64,000 bases of DNA, from positions 1-64,000 of the forward strand of contig JAJQGJ010000003.1 in assembly GCA_021200565.1 (NCBI GenBank). The letters are read 5' to 3'. Both the position numbers and the translations under genes were made by a program. The notes beneath the pieces were generated by a model, which was not told the DNA's origin, searched no databases, and saw only the letters and a list, made by a program, of their open reading frames with translations. Below, in pieces: positions 36,337-43,868 of the stretch (the first letter of the stretch is position 1; each line of letters starts with the position of its first letter). The DNA is from Oscillospiraceae bacterium (GTDB taxonomy: Bacteria; Bacillota; Clostridia; Oscillospirales; Ruminococcaceae).

Positions 36337-37701
36337 TTACACCGCCTTAAGTCTCTTCTCTATTTCTTCAACCGTCTCTCTTAAATCGGAATTCTTGGCA
36401 AGGGTTTCTTTGATGTCGGCATAGGAGATGGTCATCGTAGAGTGGTTTCTGCCGAATTCCTTGCCGATGTCGGTGAAGGACATGCCCTTGAGCTCCCTTA
36501 TTATGTAGATCGAAACCTTTCGTGCAAGGGAAATCTGTGCTGAACGGTTGACCGAGCGGATGTCTTCGGCTGTAACTCCGAATGCGTCGGCAACGTCTTT
36601 TATAATCCTGTCACATGTAATCTCCGCCGGCTGGGCATCGATAAGAGTTTCCTTGATGACTCTCTGCGCCATCTGAAGCGACGGCACCTCGTTTGAGAAC
36701 ATCGTCAGTCCCTTCATCTTGTTGACTGCGCCCTCAAGCTGCCGGATATTCTTAGTGATTCGCTCCGAAATAAGCCTTGCGATGCTGTCTGGGAGCTTGA
36801 GATCGAGCAGCTGCGCCTTTCTGTTGACAATAGCCATTCTCGTCTCGAAATCCGGCGGCTGAACATCCGCCTGTACACCTAATGTGCACCTCGTTTTGAT
36901 TCTCTCTTCAAGCCTCTTGATTCTGTTTGGCGAAACGTCGGATGTCAGAACTATCTGCTTGCCGGCATTATAGAGCTCGTTGAAGGTGTGGAAGAACTCC
37001 TCCTGAGTCATTTCTTTATCGACCATGAACTGGATGTCATCGACAAGGAGGAAGTCGCACTGGCGGTATTTTTCGTGGAACTGGGTTGTTGTCTGGGTTG
37101 AGACAGCACGAACGAGTTCATTTGTGAAGTTCTCAGCCGTCGTGTAGATAACCTTCATCTGAGGATGGCTGGTTTTGACCTCGTTCTCGATAGCCTTCAA
37201 AAGATGCGTCTTCCCGAGTCCCGAATCGCCATAGATTAAAAGCGGATTGAACATCGAGCGATTCATCTGCTCGCTGGGGCGGTTCTTGCCGCTTACCGCT
37301 ATGCAGTAGGCATAGGCAAGCTCGTTCGATTTTCCCTTAATGAAGTTCTCAAATGTCAGCTCATAGTCGCTGCGCTTATGGGAATTCATCAGGTCTTCCA
37401 TACGTCTTTCAATCTCGTCGAAGCCGTCCTCCTGCTCCTGGTCGGGATTAGCCTTCACGGCGAAGGTGATCTCAATCGGGAAGCCCATGACCTGCTCGAA
37501 GGCATGCTCGAAGACTGCGCCATATATCTCCTCTGTTGTTCTTCTCATAAAGTCGGAGGAAGCATATAGAGTTATCTTCGTTCCCTCCATCTTCCCGGGC
37601 TCAATATTCTTTATCCAACGGTTGTAGCCAATCTCCGAAACCTTCGGATCAGCCTGGCAAGCCCGTCTGACGTTCTCATAAACCTCTGCAAATGTTTCCA
37701 T
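36337..37701 (-). CDS. dnaA: Chromosomal replication initiator DnaA
   Basis: AAA+ initiator that binds DnaA boxes and opens oriC. 454 residues. Walker A GDSGLGKTHLLKAI, Walker B LLVDDIQFM, and the C-terminal domain IV signature FGRNHSTMTISYADIKE, which contacts the boxes, are all present. It is followed by the box-rich gap and dnaN. A TTGAAA-17-TATCAT promoter lies about 80 bases upstream, divergent from rpmH. Confidence 0.97.
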   Translation of the reverse strand: METFAEVYENVRRACQADPKVSEIGYNRWIKNIEPGKMEGTKITLYASSDFMRRTTEEIYGAVFEHAFEQVMGFPIEITFAVKANPDQEQEDGFDEIERRMEDLMNSHKRSDYELTFENFIKGKSNELAYAYCIAVSGKNRPSEQMNRSMFNPLLIYGDSGLGKTHLLKAIENEVKTSHPQMKVIYTTAENFTNELVRAVSTQTTTQFHEKYRQCDFLLVDDIQFMVDKEMTQEEFFHTFNELYNAGKQIVLTSDVSPNRIKRLEERIKTRCTLGVQADVQPPDFETRMAIVNRKAQLLDLKLPDSIARLISERITKNIRQLEGAVNKMKGLTMFSNEVPSLQMAQRVIKETLIDAQPAEITCDRIIKDVADAFGVTAEDIRSVNRSAQISLARKVSIYIIRELKGMSFTDIGKEFGRNHSTMTISYADIKETLAKNSDLRETVEEIEKRLKAV

Positions 37702-37781
37702 AGCCTTGCTGCCTTTCTATAGTATTAAGTAAAATCTATCTTGAATCCGTATTCATTTTGAATCATACTTTCCTGATTACT

Positions 37782-37810
37782 ATGATACCACATTTCGGCT
37801 CAACTTTCAA
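37782..37810 (-). promoter_or_regulatory. Candidate dnaA promoter
   Basis: On the minus strand TTGAAA (37805-37810), a 17-base spacer and TATCAT (37782-37787). The leader would be about 75 bases. Confidence 0.55.
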
Positions 37811-37855
37811 GACTATTTTATAATATGCCCTCAAAAAAGAATGACAAAAAAACGC

Positions 37856-37884
37856 TTGACAAGCGGACGGATTTCATATATAAT
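37856..37884 (+). promoter_or_regulatory. rpmH promoter
   Basis: TTGACA (37856-37861), a 17-base spacer and TATAAT (37879-37884), divergent from the dnaA promoter. The leader of about 105 bases contains a parS-like site. Confidence 0.85.
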
Positions 37885-37945
37885 ACTAATCTGTACGGTT
37901 GTATCATCGATGAATAACGCTTAGTAGCGGAAAATGAGATAACCA

Positions 37946-37961
37946 AGTTCCATGTGGAACG
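37946..37961. promoter_or_regulatory. parS-like site 1
   Basis: AGTTCCATGTGGAACG, an inverted repeat GTTCCA/TGGAAC with a two-base centre. It is the same sequence as site 3 (47675-47690) in the opposite orientation and resembles the parS consensus TGTTTCACGTGAAACA. Confidence 0.55.
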
Positions 37962-37998
37962 TTTGAAATAACTCCCATAATGTAAGGAGGCGGGAAGA

Positions 37999-38139
37999 AT
38001 GCAGGTAAAAAGACCCTACCAGCCCAAGAAGCTTCACAGAAAGAAGGAGCACGGCTTCTTCAAGAGAATGTCCACTCGTAACGGCAGAAAGGTTTTAGCA
38101 CGCAGACGTGCTAAGGGAAGAGCAAAACTCACCTACTGA
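37999..38139 (+). CDS. rpmH: Ribosomal protein L34
   Basis: 46-residue basic protein of the large ribosomal subunit: [46 protein letters not shown] lies nine to ten bases before the ATG. It is the first gene of the plus-strand arm from the origin and has a consensus promoter. It is followed unusually late by rnpA: nearly 200 bases of heptamer and inverted-repeat sequence intervene. Confidence 0.97.
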   Translation: MQVKRPYQPKKLHRKKEHGFFKRMSTRNGRKVLARRRAKGRAKLTY

Positions 38140-38191
38140 TCGAAGACAAACGCACCGGTTGTTTGACAATAGTCGGCGACCGGTGCAAATT

Positions 38192-38225
38192 CAATGCGTA
38201 ATTCGTAATTCGTAATTCGTAATTG
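38192..38225. repeat. Repeat family 3 (heptamer) cluster 4
   Basis: GCGTAATTCGTAATTCGTAA and one further unit, in the rpmH-rnpA gap. Confidence 0.85.
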
Positions 38226-38251
38226 TAGTATCGCTTTCGGCAATGATTTTT

Positions 38252-38299
38252 AATCCGTCCTGCGAAGCAGGACACCTTAATTACGCATTACGCATTACG
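38252..38299. repeat. Left copy of a 48-base inverted repeat around rnpA-yidD
   Basis: It consists of AATCCGTCCTGCGAAGCAGG (a C(GAA)G hairpin) continuing into ACACCTTAATTACGCATTAC heptamers. Its exact reverse complement is at 39104-39151. The heptamer part continues to about 38317. Confidence 0.9.
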
Positions 38300-38317
38300 C
38301 ATTGCGAATTAAAAATT
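38277..38317. repeat. Repeat family 3 (heptamer) cluster 5
   Basis: TTAATTACGCATTACGCATT and onward to GCATTGCGAATT. It overlaps the left copy of the 48-base inverted repeat and stands just ahead of rnpA. Confidence 0.85.
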
Positions 38318-38335
38318 TAATGCAAGGTACAAACT

Positions 38336-38668
38336 ATGTTGTACACTGAACCTATAAAAGACAACAAGCTCTTCCTCAGGCTTTACAGAAGGGGAAGATT
38401 CACGGCAACTGAATATTTTACGGCTTACTATCTGCCTAACAAGCTGCCATATAACCGCTTTGGAATCACTGCGGGAAAGAAGATAGGCTCTGCTGTCGTG
38501 CGCAATCGGGCAAAAAGAATCCTCCGTGAAGCATACCGGAAAAACGAGCTATCTATGCCGATAGGGTATGATATAGTGTTCGTAGCCAGACCAGCTATTG
38601 TCGGAGTGAAGACCGGAGATATTGAGAGAGTATTGGTATCTAAAGTTATAAAGTCGATGTGCAGCTGA
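38336..38668 (+). CDS. rnpA: Ribonuclease P protein component
   Basis: Protein subunit of RNase P, which matures tRNA 5' ends. 110 residues. The RNA-binding signature is VVRNRAKRILREAYR near residue 60, preceded by RFGITAGKKIGSA. The start ATG has AAGG about 10 bases upstream. It keeps the conserved rpmH-rnpA-yidD-yidC order but is flanked by repeats on both sides. Repeat family 1 copy 9 begins at the base after the stop. Confidence 0.95.
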   Translation: MLYTEPIKDNKLFLRLYRRGRFTATEYFTAYYLPNKLPYNRFGITAGKKIGSAVVRNRAKRILREAYRKNELSMPIGYDIVFVARPAIVGVKTGDIERVLVSKVIKSMCS

Positions 38669-38811
38669 TGCCCCTTCGGGGCGCCCTCTCAGTCATCCCT
38701 GCGGGCTGACAGCTCCCCCAGAGGGGGAGCCGAGATTTGCGGAGAGAACATTACTTGGCTCTCCCTTTGGGAGAGCTGGCTGTGCGAAGCACAGACTGAG
38801 AGGGTGCGCCC
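38669..38811. repeat. Repeat family 1, copy 9
   Basis: Begins right after the rnpA stop: TGCCCCTTCGGGGCG, CCCTCTCAGTC, a CCTGCGGG hairpin, CAGCTCCCCC/GGGGGAGCC, a spacer of about 25 bases, GGCTCTCCC/GGGAGAGCTGG, CTGTGCGAAGCACAG and ACTGAGAGGGTG. It ends ten bases before yidD. Confidence 0.9.
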
Positions 38812-38820
38812 GAAAAAGCT

Positions 38821-39108
38821 ATGAAATATCTTGTTATAGCTCTTATAAAATTCTATCAGAAATATCTGTCTAAATTAAAGCCGCCCTGCTGCAGGTATTA
38901 TCCGACCTGTTCGCAGTATACTCTTGAGGCGGTGAAAAGATTTGGTGCCGTGAGAGGGCTGATCCTAGGCTTCTGGCGAATCCTCCGCTGCAATCCCTAC
39001 AGCAATGGCGGAGTGGATTATGTTCCGGAAAAGTGGCACTTATATACTTTAAAGTCTGAGAAGAGAAGGAAAGAAAGAGAAAAGGTTAAAAAAATGCGAA
39101 ATTCGTAA
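38821..39108 (+). CDS. yidD: Membrane protein insertion efficiency factor YidD
   Basis: 95-residue amphipathic protein that assists insertion by YidC. Diagnostic part: IALIKFYQKYLSKLKPPCCRYYPTCSQYTLEAVKRFG and GFWRILRCNPYSNGGVDYVP. No good ribosome-binding site precedes the ATG, because repeat copy 9 lies there. The tail after VPEKWHLYTLKSE is lysine-rich and ends in MRNS, encoded by heptamer repeat sequence. The core is complete. Confidence 0.93.
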   Translation: MKYLVIALIKFYQKYLSKLKPPCCRYYPTCSQYTLEAVKRFGAVRGLILGFWRILRCNPYSNGGVDYVPEKWHLYTLKSEKRRKEREKVKKMRNS

Positions 39109-39125
39109 TGCGTAATGCGTAATTA
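39100..39125. repeat. Repeat family 3 (heptamer) cluster 6
   Basis: AATTCGTAATGCGTAATGCG and one further unit. It overlaps the yidD stop and the right copy of the 48-base inverted repeat. Confidence 0.85.
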
Positions 39126-39151
39126 AGGTGTCCTGCTTCGCAGGACGGATT
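39104..39151. repeat. Right copy of the 48-base inverted repeat
   Basis: The exact reverse complement of 38252-38299 (heptamers first, then GGTGTCCTGCTTCGCAGGAC). Together the two copies bracket rnpA, repeat copy 9 and yidD. Confidence 0.9.
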
Positions 39152-39193
39152 TCAGAAATTGCGCAGGCACAATTATTGCGGGGAGAGGTTTGT

Positions 39194-39544
39194 ATGAAGA
39201 CTGGTAATGTAATAGTTGACAAGAGTCAGGATTTTGCTTATCGGATTATTCGTATGTACAAATATCTCTGTGATGAAAAGCATGAATACACATTGTCAAA
39301 GCAAGTATTGCGCAGCGGTACTAGTATCGGTGCTAATGTTAAGGAAGCTGTGAGAGGACAGAGTACTGCTGATTTTTACGCAAAAATGAATATTGCTTTA
39401 AAAGAAGCAAGTGAAACCGAATATTGGATCAACCTCTTGCATGAGGGTAATTATATAAATCAGAAATCGTATGAAAGTATCTATTCCGATTGCCAGGAGC
39501 TAATCAGAATACTTATTTCAATTACAAAGAATCAAAAGAGATAA
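39194..39544 (+). CDS. Four-helix bundle protein (23S rRNA IVS type)
   Basis: 116-residue protein of the family first seen encoded in 23S rRNA intervening sequences (avd-like four-helix bundle). Diagnostic: LSKQVLRSGTSIGANVKEAVRGQSTADFYAKMNIALKEASETEYWINLL. Function unproven; relatives accompany diversity-generating retroelements or stand alone. ATG 39194 follows GGGAGAGG. It interrupts the conserved yidD-yidC pair and is flanked on both sides by heptamer repeats, so it appears to be an inserted cassette. It is AT-richer than the genes around it. Confidence 0.85.
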   Translation: MKTGNVIVDKSQDFAYRIIRMYKYLCDEKHEYTLSKQVLRSGTSIGANVKEAVRGQSTADFYAKMNIALKEASETEYWINLLHEGNYINQKSYESIYSDCQELIRILISITKNQKR

Positions 39545-39561
39545 AAGCTGTTATTCGTACA

Positions 39562-39595
39562 TAATTACGCATTACGAATTACGAATTACGCATTT
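39562..39595. repeat. Repeat family 3 (heptamer) cluster 7
   Basis: AATTACGCATTACGAATTAC, followed by GAATTACGCA, just before yidC. Confidence 0.85.
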
Positions 39596-39654
39596 AAAGG
39601 TGTTACGGTGCACAAAGTTGCCCGCTATTGAAACGTATTAAGGAGAATAGCTAC

Positions 39655-40980
39655 ATGTGGAGTATCATCGCTTGGCCATTCGGCAAAATTCTTTATTTTT
39701 GTTATCTGCTCGTTAAGAATTACGGGTGGGCGCTGTTTCTGTTTACGCTCATCATAAAGCTCATTATGCTTCCGTCATCTGTCAAGCAGCAGATTTCGAC
39801 GGAGAAGATGAACCGGCTCAATCCGAAAATTGAAGCCATCAAGAAAAAATACGCAAATAACCAGGACAAGCTCAACGAAGCCACGATGGAACTTTATAAT
39901 CAGGAGAACGTCAACCCGATGGGAAGCTGTCTGCCGACGCTCATCACGTTTGTACTTCTCTTCGCTATCATCGAGGTTGTATATGCGCCTCTTTCCTACA
40001 TAGGAAACGACATCACTAGCGACGCTCTTGATGCCGCTGAGGAAATGGTCACCGACGTCTATGCCGTCAGCTCTGAAATAAGCGAGCATGAGACCACCGT
40101 TTCCGAAATTTTAGCTGAAAACACAAACCTCTATGATATTCTTCTTGAATACAAGGCTGAGGACGGCTCTGATCTGGCTGATTACAGCGACGAAAGACTC
40201 GAGGAGCTCGCCGGATATTTCGAAGAATATAACGATTCATACAATAATAATGGCGAGATGATCGGTCTTGATGAATACTTCCTCGATTCGAATCTCGTTT
40301 CGTCAAGACTCGTCGCAACGAGCAACCGTGCGCAGCTGCTGGTCATTTCCGTTTCGCAGGACTTCCCGGACATGTTCGACTCAAGCCTTGTTAAGTTCTG
40401 CTCAGATTTCGACTATACATTCTTAGGCGTCGAACTCGGAGACTACCCGAGCTGGTCGTCGGCTCTCATTCTCATCCCGATTCTCTCGCTTGCGCTGCAG
40501 CTTCTGCTCACCTTCCTTTCCCAGTACTTCACAAAGAAGAAGGGCGGAGCGGCAACCTCCGGCTCGATGAAGGCAATGCTCTATGCAATGCCGCTCATCT
40601 CCTTCTGGATCGCATTCAGCTTCCCTGCCGGTATCGGTATCTACTGGATATTCTCAAGCCTTCTGTCTCTCGTTCAGACAGTCGGACTCAATCTCTATCT
40701 GACTCCCGCAAGAGTCGACAAGATTATAGCCAAGGACAACGAGAAGGCAAAGAAGAAGCGCAAGAAGAAGTCGATCTATCAGCAGGCTCTCGAAGCCCAG
40801 CAGGCGGAGCTCGCCGGCAAGCAGAGAAAGTCCTATGACGACGATGACGATGACGACGAAAACGTCTCCGAAGAAGTCAAGCTCTCAAGAGCCCAGAAGA
40901 AGGAAGCAGAGCGCAACACCCTCAACGAAGCCCGCAGACGCTATGCGGAGAAGTATGGGGATAGTATAGATGAGGAGTAA
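39655..40980 (+). CDS. yidC: Membrane protein insertase YidC/OxaI
   Basis: Inserts and folds membrane proteins, alone or with SecYEG. 441 residues. The N-terminal helix IAWPFGKILYFCYLLV and the YGWALFLFTLIIKLIMLP helix with basic residues begin the conserved core. A large loop of roughly 150 residues follows the second helix, and later helices include LPLISFWIAFSFPAGIGIYWIFSSLLSLVQT. The C-terminus is strongly charged (KKKRKKKS, then DDDDDDE). I chose ATG 39655 after AAGGAG; an upstream TTG is open. The stop abuts repeat copy 10. Confidence 0.95.
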   Translation: MWSIIAWPFGKILYFCYLLVKNYGWALFLFTLIIKLIMLPSSVKQQISTEKMNRLNPKIEAIKKKYANNQDKLNEATMELYNQENVNPMGSCLPTLITFVLLFAIIEVVYAPLSYIGNDITSDALDAAEEMVTDVYAVSSEISEHETTVSEILAENTNLYDILLEYKAEDGSDLADYSDERLEELAGYFEEYNDSYNNNGEMIGLDEYFLDSNLVSSRLVATSNRAQLLVISVSQDFPDMFDSSLVKFCSDFDYTFLGVELGDYPSWSSALILIPILSLALQLLLTFLSQYFTKKKGGAATSGSMKAMLYAMPLISFWIAFSFPAGIGIYWIFSSLLSLVQTVGLNLYLTPARVDKIIAKDNEKAKKKRKKKSIYQQALEAQQAELAGKQRKSYDDDDDDDENVSEEVKLSRAQKKEAERNTLNEARRRYAEKYGDSIDEE

Positions 40981-41129
40981 CGCACCTTCGGTGCGCCCTC
41001 TCAGTCTGCGCCGTTGGCGCAGCCAGCTCCCCCAGAGGGGGAGCCAAGTGTGTTCTCTCTGCAAATCTCGGCTCTCCCTTTGGGAGAGCTGTCAGCCGAC
41101 AGGCTGACTGAGAGGGCGCGCGAAGCGCG
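40981..41129. repeat. Repeat family 1, copy 10
   Basis: Begins at the base after the yidC stop: CGCACCTTCGGTGCG, CCCTCTCAGTC, a TGCGCCGTTGGCGCA hairpin, CAGCTCCCCC/GGGGGAGCC, a spacer, GGCTCTCCC/GGGAGAGCTGTC, CAGCCGACAGGCTG, GACTGAGAGGGC and GCGCGAAGCGC. Confidence 0.9.
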
Positions 41130-41204
41130 TATAGATCAATTCAGCAAGGCACCTCCCACCACACCACCACTCCTGGTGCTTGCTGTCTTATAAAGGAGTT
41201 TAAA

Positions 41205-42038
41205 ATGAAGAGTACAGTAACAGCAAAAACAGTTGAAGAGGCAAAGCTGAAGCTTTGCGCTGAGCTCGGCGTTCCGGCTGAGAAAATCACCTTCACCGTT
41301 CTTGAGGAGCCTAAGAAGGGTCTTTTCGGAATGAAGGGTGAAGCGAAGGTTGAGGGCGAATATAACCTCACCAAGGCGGAGATCGCCGCAAACTACGTCA
41401 GCGACATCATGGTCGCTATGGGTTACACTAAGCCCACTATCACCATCACTGAAACCGAAGAGGGCGCAGTCCTGGATCTCTCCGGCGAAGGCGTTGACGG
41501 CATCATCGGAAGACGTGGAGAGACAATCGACTCACTCCAGTATCTCGCATCGCTTGCCTGCAACAAGCAGGACAAAGAGTTTTATCGTATCACTCTTGAC
41601 TGCGATGGATTCAGGGCAAGAAGAAAGGTTCAGCTTGAGGAATTGGCAAGAAAGATGGCTGAAAAGGCTAAGAGAACCGGCAGAACAATGTCGCTTGAGC
41701 CCATGAACCCTTATGAGAGAAGAATCATCCACGCTGCAGTTTCCGAGGTTGAGGGTTGCACTTCACGCTCTGTAGGCGAAGACCCATACAGAAAGGTTCT
41801 CATCTCCTCCACCGAGCGCAGACCTTATAACGGCGGCAACAGACGCTACAATAACGGCGGCAGAAATGATCGCAGAGATGGCAACCGTAACGGTGGCTAT
41901 CGTAAGAACGGCGGCAGACGCCGTGAAGACTTCAAGGCAAGAAGCCTCGACATCTCAAGCTCATTTGAGAAGGACTACAAGAAGCCGAAGCCAGAAGATG
42001 ATCTCGGCTCAGCACTCTATTCGAAGATTGAATTCTAA
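41205..42038 (+). CDS. khpB: RNA-binding protein KhpB/Jag (EloR)
   Basis: SpoIIIJ-associated RNA-binding protein linked to cell elongation. 277 residues: Jag N-domain (AKTVEEAKLKLCAELGVPAEKITFTVLEEPKKGLFGMKG), KH domain with GIIGRRGETIDSLQ, R3H domain with PYERRIIHAAV. After that a low-complexity basic tail rich in Arg, Gly and Asn (about residues 208-240) and a short acidic end. The RG-rich tail is not typical and may add nonspecific RNA binding. It is downstream of yidC as usual and followed by a good terminator. Confidence 0.93.
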   Translation: MKSTVTAKTVEEAKLKLCAELGVPAEKITFTVLEEPKKGLFGMKGEAKVEGEYNLTKAEIAANYVSDIMVAMGYTKPTITITETEEGAVLDLSGEGVDGIIGRRGETIDSLQYLASLACNKQDKEFYRITLDCDGFRARRKVQLEELARKMAEKAKRTGRTMSLEPMNPYERRIIHAAVSEVEGCTSRSVGEDPYRKVLISSTERRPYNGGNRRYNNGGRNDRRDGNRNGGYRKNGGRRREDFKARSLDISSSFEKDYKKPKPEDDLGSALYSKIEF

Positions 42039-42052
42039 GAAAACATCGGCTT

Positions 42053-42092
42053 CTCCGGCGGTTTCAGGTTAACGAAGCCGCCGGAGGTTTTT
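42053..42092 (+). terminator. khpB terminator
   Basis: CTCCGGCGGTTTC pairs with GAAGCCGCCGGAG around AGGTTAAC, followed by TTTTT. Strong intrinsic terminator. Confidence 0.88.
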
Positions 42093-42101
42093 ATGAATAT
42101 A

Positions 42102-42170
42102 TGTAGGGGCGGATATTATCCGCCCGTTCGTCATCGCCATCTTTTCGGGCGGATAATATCCGCCCCTACA
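42102..42170. repeat. Repeat family 2, copy 4
   Basis: TGTAGGGGCGGATATTATCC to its reverse complement with a spacer of about 20 bases, between the khpB terminator and mnmE. Confidence 0.9.
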
Positions 42171-42216
42171 AACGTCGCTTTGCCGAAGGCGAACGCATTT
42201 TACAGGAGATGAAACA

Positions 42217-43572
42217 ATGCCAACATCAACCATCGCCGCAATATCCACTCCTGTATACCAGGGTGGGCTCAGTGTTATCCGCATGAGTGGGGAGGATTCA
42301 CTTAGGATAGCTGATAATATATTTGTTGGGAAAACTGCTCCTTCATCGATGGCGGGGTACACCTGCCAGTACGGCAGGGTTGTCCGTGAGCGGCGGACAC
42401 TCGATGATGTGATACTCACCGTCTTCCGTGCTCCCCACAGCTACACCGGAGAGGACACAGTCGAGATCTCCTGCCACGGCGGAGTTTACTTAGCCCGAGA
42501 AATCCTTAAATTGATAATTGAAAATGGCGCCGAGCCTGCACCGGCTGGAGAGTTCACAAAGCGTGCGTTTCTTTCTGGAAAGCTCAGCCTCACTCAGGCG
42601 GAGGGTGTGTTGGATATTATTTCCGCAAATGGAGAGCGTGAACTGGTAAGTGCAAGAGCAATGAGGGACGGAAATTTAGGAAAGAATATTCACTCTGTCG
42701 CTGAAGACATGATCAAAATTTCCGGTAACCTTGCAGCCTGGTCGGACTACCCGGATGAGGACATTCCCGACGCCGACACGACGCATCTTGCTGATGATAT
42801 TTCAAATATAATCAATAGACTTTCAGATATTTTAGCCGGCTACGACAAGGGAAAAATTCTCCGTCAGGGAATCGACACCGCCATCGTCGGAAGACCGAAC
42901 GTTGGAAAGTCGACGCTTATGAATCAGCTGCTCGGGTACAGACGTTCCATAGTCACCGAGAACGCCGGCACCACCCGTGACGTCATCGAGGAGTCTGTGA
43001 GGGTGGGGGACTTTGTTCTGAAGTTAAGTGACACCGCCGGCATCCGTGACACTGCTGACCCTATCGAGTGTATAGGTGTTGACCTTGCCACACAAAAACT
43101 GGAAAATTCGGAATTAGTCCTGGCAGTCTTCGATTCTTCGGAGAAGCTGACCGAAACTGACCTTGAAATTCTTGAGATGGCTCGAAAAAAGCCGCATATC
43201 GTCCTTTTGAACAAGTCAGATTTGCCGGAAAAATTAGACAAAAAGTATTTTAAGGATGAGTTTATACTCTCTGTATCGGCAAATTCCGGTTCCGGACTCA
43301 AAAAGCTCCCCGAAATGATAGCCGAAATCTTCCACCTCGGCGGCTCTTCCGACACGGCAGAGATCTATATTAATGAGCGCCAGCGCAGCCAGGTGTCGAA
43401 AGCACTTGATTTTGTCCGCCGTGCTCTCGAAGAATACAACTCCGGCATCACCCTCGACGCTGTGACTGTCTACCTCGACGAGGCGCTCAATGCGCTACTG
43501 GAACTGACAGGCGAGAGGGCAACAGAGGCGGTGGTGAATAATCTTTTTGAGAGGTTCTGCGTGGGGAAATAG
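42217..43572 (+). CDS. mnmE: tRNA modification GTPase MnmE
   Basis: Works with MnmG to place the cmnm5 group on U34 of tRNAs. 451 residues. The N-terminal formyl-THF-binding domain has DTIAAISTPVYQGGLSVIRMSG-like start (here TSTIAAISTPVYQGGL). The G domain has GRPNVGKSTLMNQLLG, DTAGIR and NKSD, and the C-terminal motif is FCVGK. ACAGGAGATGAAAC precedes the ATG. The stop codon falls at the edge of repeat copy 11, which separates it from mnmG. Confidence 0.96.
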   Translation: MPTSTIAAISTPVYQGGLSVIRMSGEDSLRIADNIFVGKTAPSSMAGYTCQYGRVVRERRTLDDVILTVFRAPHSYTGEDTVEISCHGGVYLAREILKLIIENGAEPAPAGEFTKRAFLSGKLSLTQAEGVLDIISANGERELVSARAMRDGNLGKNIHSVAEDMIKISGNLAAWSDYPDEDIPDADTTHLADDISNIINRLSDILAGYDKGKILRQGIDTAIVGRPNVGKSTLMNQLLGYRRSIVTENAGTTRDVIEESVRVGDFVLKLSDTAGIRDTADPIECIGVDLATQKLENSELVLAVFDSSEKLTETDLEILEMARKKPHIVLLNKSDLPEKLDKKYFKDEFILSVSANSGSGLKKLPEMIAEIFHLGGSSDTAEIYINERQRSQVSKALDFVRRALEEYNSGITLDAVTVYLDEALNALLELTGERATEAVVNNLFERFCVGK

Positions 43573-43781
43573 TCGGCTGCGGCGACTGAAGTCGCCTTGC
43601 CGAGCGTCCCCTGTGGGGACGCACCTCTCAGTCAGCTTCGCTGACAGCTCCCCTTAATAAGGGGAGCCAATAGTAAACCCTCATAGAATTCAAAAAGGCT
43701 CCCCTGTCAAGGGGAGCTGGCTGCCCGCAGGGCAGACTGAGAGGTTCGCCAACCAGAGGGAGGCGCGCGGGTGTCGCAGGC
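43572..43781. repeat. Repeat family 1, copy 11
   Basis: Starts at the mnmE stop. It has an outer arm with GGCGACTGAAGTCGCC, a GCGTCCCCTGTGGGGACGC hairpin, ACCTCTCAGTCAGCTTCGCTGACAGCTCCCCTT/AAGGGGAGCC, a spacer, GGCTCCCCTGTCAAGGGGAGCTGG, a TGCCCGCAGGGCA hairpin and GACTGAGAGG. Confidence 0.88.
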
Positions 43782-43868
43782 AACTGCAATTTCACAGCGT
43801 ATTACCCAACACAATTTGTAATATTAGCATTTAAATATACAATCTGTAATACAAAAGAGGCAACCAAA

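Noticed and set aside
38669-38811. Family 1 repeat copies read as ordinary terminators
   Set aside because: The hairpins are GC-rich but are not followed by T-runs, and the same element lies upstream of genes in either orientation.
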